Shown here: positions 15,699 through 19,502 of the stretch, in pieces
Numbering within the stretch: position 1 is the stretch's first letter
Layout: each line of letters opens with the position of its first letter
Assembly: GCA_934700345.1 (NCBI GenBank)
Contig: CAKUXP010000037.1
Coordinates: forward strand, 1 to 19,502
DNA: 19,502 nucleotides
Reading direction: 5' to 3'
DNA from: an uncultured Fibrobacter sp.
GTDB lineage: Bacteria; Fibrobacterota; Fibrobacteria; Fibrobacterales; Fibrobacteraceae
The notes under the pieces: generated by a model
Told to the model about the DNA's origin: nothing
The model's input: the letters and a program-made list of their open reading frames with translations, nothing else
Databases searched by the model: none
Program-made: the position numbers and the translations under genes

Positions 15699-16889
15699 AT
15701 GTCCAAGGTCCTGATTATCGGTGCCGGCGGTGTTTCGAACGTTGTCGTCCGCAAGTGCGCAGAAAACTCGCAAGTCTATTCCGAAATCCTTCTCGCCAGC
15801 CGGACAAAATCCAAGTGCGACGCAATCGCCGAAGACATCCGAAACATTCCCGTCCATACGGCAAAGGTCGATGCAGACAAGGCATCCGAAGTTTCGTCCC
15901 TCATCCGCGACTTCAAGCCGGAACTCGTCATCAACGTGGCGCTTCCCTACCAGGACCTTCCCATCATGGACGCATGCCTCGCCGAAGGGGTGAACTACAT
16001 CGACGCGGCAAACTACGAGCCGAAGGACAAGGCGCATTTCGAATATTCCTGGCAGTGGGCCTACCACGACCGCTTCAAGAAAGCGGGAATCATGGCGCTG
16101 CTCGGTTCCGGATTCGACCCGGGCGTCTCCAATGTCTATACCGCATACGGCAAGAAGCACTACTTCGATAAAGTCGAGACACTCGATATCGTCGATTGCA
16201 ATGCAGGAAATCACGGGCAGGCGTTCGCGACGAACTTCAACCCGGAAATCAACATCCGCGAAATCACCCAGAAGGGCAAATTCTACAAGGGCGGAAAGTT
16301 CCATGAAATTCCACCGATGTCCGAACACAAACCAATCGACTACCCGCAAGTCGGACCGCGCGAAAGCTACCTTCTCTGGCACGAAGAACTCGAATCGCTT
16401 GTCAAATTCATCCCCGAAATTAAAGAAGCCCGTTTCTGGATGACATTCGGACAAGAATACCTGACGCATCTGCGCGTTCTCGAAGACGTGGGAATGACGC
16501 GCATCGATCCGGTCGATTTCAAGGGGCAAAAAATCATCCCTCTCGAATTTCTCAAGGCGCTTTTGCCCGAACCGGGAACCCTCGGCGAAAACTACACGGG
16601 CAAAACCTGCATCGGGTGCCAGCTCACCGGAACAAAGGACGGCAAGCCGCAGACTTACTTTATCTACAATGTCTGCGACCATGCGGAATGTTTCAAGGAA
16701 GTCAAAGCTCAAGCCGTCAGCTACACGACAGGCGTTCCCGTGATGCTCGGAGGCGCGATGATCCTCACCGGCAAATGGAAAGGCGAAGGCGTATTCAACA
16801 TGGAACAGTTCGACCCCGATCCGTTCATGGCGGAAATCGGCAAGTGGGGACTTCCCTTCCACGAAATCTTCGGGCAAAAACTGGTGTAA
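15699..16889 (+). CDS. Carboxynorspermidine/carboxyspermidine dehydrogenase (saccharopine dehydrogenase family)
   Basis: A 396-residue NAD(P)H enzyme of the saccharopine dehydrogenase family. It begins with a Rossmann motif VLIIGAGGVSNVV (4-16), then ILLASRTKSKCDAI (30-43), typical of the carboxynorspermidine type rather than lysine-pathway enzymes. Other conserved segments are GVNYIDAANYEP and GSGFDPGVSNVY. The enzyme reductively condenses a diamine (diaminopropane or putrescine) with aspartate semialdehyde, the first step of the alternative route to norspermidine or spermidine. The decarboxylase that would follow (NspC) is not in this window. GGAG lies 6 bases before the ATG. bioF starts one base after its stop, an unusual partnership. 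Which diamine is used cannot be told from the sequence. Confidence 0.87.
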   Translation: MSKVLIIGAGGVSNVVVRKCAENSQVYSEILLASRTKSKCDAIAEDIRNIPVHTAKVDADKASEVSSLIRDFKPELVINVALPYQDLPIMDACLAEGVNYIDAANYEPKDKAHFEYSWQWAYHDRFKKAGIMALLGSGFDPGVSNVYTAYGKKHYFDKVETLDIVDCNAGNHGQAFATNFNPEINIREITQKGKFYKGGKFHEIPPMSEHKPIDYPQVGPRESYLLWHEELESLVKFIPEIKEARFWMTFGQEYLTHLRVLEDVGMTRIDPVDFKGQKIIPLEFLKALLPEPGTLGENYTGKTCIGCQLTGTKDGKPQTYFIYNVCDHAECFKEVKAQAVSYTTGVPVMLGGAMILTGKWKGEGVFNMEQFDPDPFMAEIGKWGLPFHEIFGQKLV

Positions 16890-16890
16890 G

Positions 16891-18003
16891 ATGTTCGACC
16901 TGGCAAAAGCCAAGGAAGCGGGAACCTACCGGGAATTCAAGCGGACGTCATCCTTTGAAAAATACGTTCGCTTCGAATCCGGGGCACTTCTGAACCTCGC
17001 GAGCAACGACTACCTGGGAATCGCGACAAGCCGGAACCTTCGCGACGAATTTCTGGAAACCGTTTCCGAATCCGACGTTTTTTTCGGTTCGGGAGCAAGC
17101 CGCCTGGTCTATAATTCGAGCGAAGCCTTCTTTGAACTGGAAAAATGGTTCGAAACGCGTTTTTTCAAAAAAGCGCTTCTGTTCAATTCGGGCTACGCGG
17201 CAAACCTCGGAACGATTTCTTCTCTCGCCGATTCCCACACGCTTTTCATTGCGGACAAGCTAATCCACGCGAGCATGATCGATGCGCTCAGGCTTTCGCA
17301 GGCGAACTTCAAGCGCTATCCCCATGGCGATATGGAGACTCTCAAAGACCTGCTTGAAAGATTCCACGGAGAATTCAATCGGATCGTCGTCCTCACCGAA
17401 GCCGTTTTCAGCATGGACGGAGACGAAGCGGACCTGAAAAGGCTGGTCGCTCTCAAGAAAAACTACGACAACGTAAAGCTCTACGTCGATGAAGCGCATT
17501 CCTTTTTTGCACTGCACGAACTCGGGCTTTGCCAGGCAAAAGCCGTTGACCGAGACATCGACTACATCCTCGTGACGCTCAGCAAGGCGCTAGGCGGAAG
17601 CGGAGCCGTCCTGCTCTCGGACGAAGAAACGCGAGAGGTGTTGGTGAATTCCGCGAGAAGCCTCATTTTCTCGACCGCGATGCCGAGCGTCGATGTCGCC
17701 TGGACAAACTTCATCCTCTCCAAGGATTTTTCCGCACAGAGAAAGAACCTGCGCGAAAATGTCAATTTTCTAGGTCTGGGCAAAACGCAAATCTGCCCGT
17801 TCATCGTCGGAGAAAACGAAAAGACGCTTGCGCTATCCGAAAAGCTCCGCGAAGCCGGCTACTTTGTCGCGGCAATCCGCCCGCCGACCGTCCCGCAAGG
17901 AACGGCGCGTCTCCGCATCAGCCTCCGCGGCGACATTCTCCATTCCGAACTTGAACGCCTCAAGGAAATCCTCGATGCATATTCAGGAAATTTGCCGGCA
18001 TAG
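16891..18003 (+). CDS. bioF: 8-amino-7-oxononanoate synthase
   Basis: A 370-residue PLP enzyme of the alpha-oxoamine synthase family, which condenses pimeloyl-ACP (or CoA) with alanine in the first step of building the biotin rings. Motifs are LNLASNDYLG (34-43), GSGASRLVYN, FNSGYAANLG, VDEAHSFF (DEAHS in place of the common DDAHS) and TLSKALGGSG with the PLP lysine. It is slightly shorter than E. coli BioF (384). It begins one base after the dehydrogenase stop with only a weak ribosome site, so translational coupling is likely. Downstream bioG and bioC supply the pimeloyl-ACP, which supports BioF over other family members such as Kbl. bioA, bioD and bioB are not in the window. Confidence 0.93.
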   Translation: MFDLAKAKEAGTYREFKRTSSFEKYVRFESGALLNLASNDYLGIATSRNLRDEFLETVSESDVFFGSGASRLVYNSSEAFFELEKWFETRFFKKALLFNSGYAANLGTISSLADSHTLFIADKLIHASMIDALRLSQANFKRYPHGDMETLKDLLERFHGEFNRIVVLTEAVFSMDGDEADLKRLVALKKNYDNVKLYVDEAHSFFALHELGLCQAKAVDRDIDYILVTLSKALGGSGAVLLSDEETREVLVNSARSLIFSTAMPSVDVAWTNFILSKDFSAQRKNLRENVNFLGLGKTQICPFIVGENEKTLALSEKLREAGYFVAAIRPPTVPQGTARLRISLRGDILHSELERLKEILDAYSGNLPA

Positions 18004-18589
18004 TCCGGAGCGCCCGATCGTCCTCTTTTTCCTGGGATACGCCTTCACGCCGAAATCCATTGCGCACCTTTCCTCAAACCATTACGACCTGAGCGTCGTC
18101 TATGATTACCGAAATCTTGACTTCGACAAAAGCTTCCTAAAAGATCGAAAAATTCTTCTCATCGCCCACTCAATGGGCGTCTGGGCAGCAAACAGAGTTC
18201 TAAAAGACATTCCGCTCAAGCAGGCGATTGCCGTCAACGGCACGCCGTTCGGCATCCACGAACGTTTCGGGATTTCTCCGCAAGCCTTCAAGAGTTCAAT
18301 CGACCGTTTTGATTTCGAACTTTTCAAGAAATGGTGCTTTCTTTCGGACGCATCCAAGGTGAATTTTTCGTTTGCGGAAAACCCAAAGGAAGAGCTTTGC
18401 ACGCTCTACGAGGCTTCCACGGAACCCGTTGAGCAAAATGTCACCTGGACCAAGGCGATCGTTTCAAAAAAGGACCTGGTGTTTCCGCCCAAGGCAAGCG
18501 AATGTTTCAAGTGCCCGGTCAAGCCAATCTCCGCGCCGCACTATCCTTTCTTCAAGTTCCGCTCCGTGGAGGAAATCCTTGCGTTTTGA
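17975..18589 (+). CDS. bioG: Pimeloyl-ACP methyl ester esterase (BioG type, DUF452)
   Basis: A 204-residue alpha/beta-hydrolase that removes the methyl group from pimeloyl-ACP methyl ester, ending the BioC-initiated fatty-acid detour. The nucleophile elbow is AHSMGVW with Ser66. A likely acid is Asp167 in SKKDLVFPP, and the base is His189 in APHYPFF, the BioG hallmark. FFLGYAFTP (18-26) gives the oxyanion region. I set the start at the ATG at 17975, with AAGGA about 9 bases before it; the frame is open further upstream but only as a shadow of bioF. It overlaps the end of bioF by 29 bases. BioG replaces BioH in many bacteria and is often next to or fused with bioC, as here. Confidence 0.9.
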   Translation: MHIQEICRHSPERPIVLFFLGYAFTPKSIAHLSSNHYDLSVVYDYRNLDFDKSFLKDRKILLIAHSMGVWAANRVLKDIPLKQAIAVNGTPFGIHERFGISPQAFKSSIDRFDFELFKKWCFLSDASKVNFSFAENPKEELCTLYEASTEPVEQNVTWTKAIVSKKDLVFPPKASECFKCPVKPISAPHYPFFKFRSVEEILAF

Positions 18590-19322
18590 ACGGGCGAAGC
18601 GTTACGACGAATTTGCGACAGCGCAAAAATACGCCGCAGAAAAGCTCGCTGCGCTCCTCGGAAAGTACGCCCAAAGCTTTCGGAACGCCTATGAAATCGG
18701 ATGCGGTTCGGGGATTTTCACAAAAAAGCTCCTTTCAAGCTTCAATATCGAGCGGATTACACTCAACGACCTGTATCGTGCACACCCGATGGAACGTTTC
18801 GACTCCCAAATCGGCGACATCCGCACGATCGAAATTCCCCGAAATCTGGACCTGATCGTTTCCAGCTCCGTTTTGCAATGGATTGACGATTTCGATGCGC
18901 TGTTGCAAAAGATCGCAAAGACGCTTCTCCCCGGTGGAATCTTCGCCTTTGCGATGTTCAGCGAAGGGACGCTTTGCGAACTTTCCGCGTTTACCGGCCA
19001 GGGGCTTCCCTACCTTTCGAACGAAGAAATCGAAAAACTCGTGTCAGAGCATTTTACCGTACTCGAATCCGCCCCGGACATTTGCCCCGTTTCCTTTTCG
19101 ACTTTGCACGACCTGCTCAATAGCCTCAAACAGACCGGTGTAAACAATCTAGACGGAAACTTTCAGCTTTCAAAAACATCGCTTCAAAAAATGGAAACGC
19201 ACTTCGCCGGAAAATACACGCTCACCTACCGTTTCCAGACAATCATCGCGAAAAAGCGGGTTCCAGAGCTTGGTCAAGAGAACTTGGAGCTTAGATCCGC
19301 GGACGTCAAGTTTAGGGATTAG
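18579..19322 (+). CDS. bioC: Malonyl-ACP O-methyltransferase
   Basis: A 247-residue SAM-dependent methyltransferase that methylates malonyl-ACP so that it can enter fatty-acid synthesis as a disguised pimelate precursor. The SAM motif is YEIGCGSG (38-45); other conserved parts are LNDL (62-65), SSSVLQWIDD (95-104), LLPGGIFAFAMF and FSTLHDLLNSLKQTGVNN. I chose a TTG start at 18579 because GGAGG lies 6 bases before it; it overlaps bioG by 11 bases. The protein should naturally end around RFQTIIAKK (218-226); the last 21 residues are encoded by a repeat (19258-19295) and neighbouring repeat DNA, so the tail is probably acquired by read-through. Function is supported by the bioF-bioG context. Confidence 0.9.
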   Translation: MRFERAKRYDEFATAQKYAAEKLAALLGKYAQSFRNAYEIGCGSGIFTKKLLSSFNIERITLNDLYRAHPMERFDSQIGDIRTIEIPRNLDLIVSSSVLQWIDDFDALLQKIAKTLLPGGIFAFAMFSEGTLCELSAFTGQGLPYLSNEEIEKLVSEHFTVLESAPDICPVSFSTLHDLLNSLKQTGVNNLDGNFQLSKTSLQKMETHFAGKYTLTYRFQTIIAKKRVPELGQENLELRSADVKFRD

Positions 19323-19423
19323 GGAACAGGGATTAGGGATTAGTCCGCGGACGTCTAAACTTTTGGGATGCGTCTAGCGGGACACGGGGTTCAGAGCTTA
19401 GTTGAGAGAGCTGAGAGCTTAGA
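19258..19423. repeat. Imperfect direct repeat pair, 12-bp repeat pair and GGGATTA tract
   Basis: Two imperfect copies of a 37-38-base unit rich in GAGCTTAG lie at 19258-19295 (inside the end of bioC) and 19387-19423; 26 of the last 32 positions agree. Between them are two exact copies of TCCGCGGACGTC (19296-19307 and 19344-19355) that bracket a GGGATTA tract. The 12-mer itself holds two palindromes (CCGCGG and GACGTC). The non-coding part of this region (19323-19431) shows no gene. It looks like an intergenic or mobile-element-associated repeat. Confidence 0.7.
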
Positions 19424-19431
19424 GATTATCC

Positions 19432-19502
19432 CTAAATAGCGTTGACTTTCCTAAGGGCGATGATTCCTGCGGCAAGGTGCAGGAGTGCCATGTAGGACAG
19501 GG
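19432..19502 (-). mobile_element. Transposase, C-terminal fragment, IS5-like (runs off the right edge)
   Basis: The minus strand is open from the edge to a TAG at 19432-19434 and encodes LSYMALLHLAAGIIALRKV followed by NAI and the stop. This resembles the C-terminal helix of IS5-type DDE transposases, which usually end with a LLHLA...LRK pattern. Only 22 residues are visible, so the family and completeness are uncertain. The repeat region to its left may contain the end of the element, but no terminal inverted repeat can be tested without the other end. Confidence 0.5.

Noticed and set aside
15684..16913. A 409-codon minus-strand frame opposite the dehydrogenase
   Set aside because: The plus strand has a Rossmann motif, a ribosome site and operon coupling; the minus frame is Phe/Val/Asp-rich antisense and would also overlap the divergent promoter region.
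17828..17974. N-terminal extension of the bioG frame
   Set aside because: It is bioF in another frame; the ATG at 17975 has a ribosome site and matches the usual BioG length.
18372..18578. N-terminal extension of the bioC frame
   Set aside because: It is a Ser/Arg-rich shadow of bioG; the TTG at 18579 has a perfectly spaced GGAGG.
1..19502. tRNA, rRNA or CRISPR arrays
   Set aside because: No cloverleaf-like or rRNA-like segments and no regularly spaced identical repeats were seen by reading; the only repeats are those near 19.3-19.4 kb.

Overview
The window looks like chromosomal DNA of a Gram-negative, Fibrobacter-like bacterium. The evidence is the mixture of gene families: a DUF2723/TMEM260-type membrane protein next to a polyprenol-phosphate-mannose synthase, a carboxynorspermidine/carboxyspermidine dehydrogenase fused into a biotin operon with bioG, lipoproteins, and an outer-membrane-barrel candidate. 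GC is moderate, and GTG and TTG start codons are common. The taxon is an inference; no rRNA is present.

Layout. From about 15.6 kb down to base 1 the minus strand carries 15 consecutive genes with tiny gaps or 4-bp stop/start overlaps. In order of transcription they fall into four blocks. (1) A signalling/envelope block: a TPR lipoprotein, a membrane-anchored Ser/Thr kinase-like protein, a GAF-AAA+-Fis sigma-54 activator, then a textbook sigma-54 (-24/-12) promoter, a small secreted basic protein, an outer-membrane-barrel candidate and a terminator-like hairpin. (2) A riboflavin block, ribE-ribBA-ribH, followed by nusB; ribD is not here. (3) A glycosylation block: a large DUF2723 GT-C protein, a GtrB-like GT2, a dolichol-phosphate-mannose-synthase-like GT2, and a GT2 fused to membrane segments and a nucleotide-binding-like C-terminal domain. 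(4) A Trm112-like small protein and a TPR protein with a long acidic tail that runs off the left edge.

At 15.6-15.7 kb a short divergent intergenic region separates this run from a plus-strand operon: carboxynorspermidine-type dehydrogenase, bioF, bioG, bioC. The last roughly 20 codons of bioC run into an imperfect repeat that recurs about 130 bp downstream. Between the copies lies a telomere-like GGGATTA tract with quadruplex potential, flanked by a 12-bp direct repeat. At the right edge there is the 3' end of a minus-strand transposase.

The most interesting part is the 10.56-15.60 kb module. The kinase, the sigma-54 activator and the promoter it would be expected to serve lie in series, and that promoter controls exactly two exported proteins before a terminator-like structure. 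I read it as a self-contained envelope-sensing switch that I do not recognise as a described system; this is inference from gene order and the promoter match.
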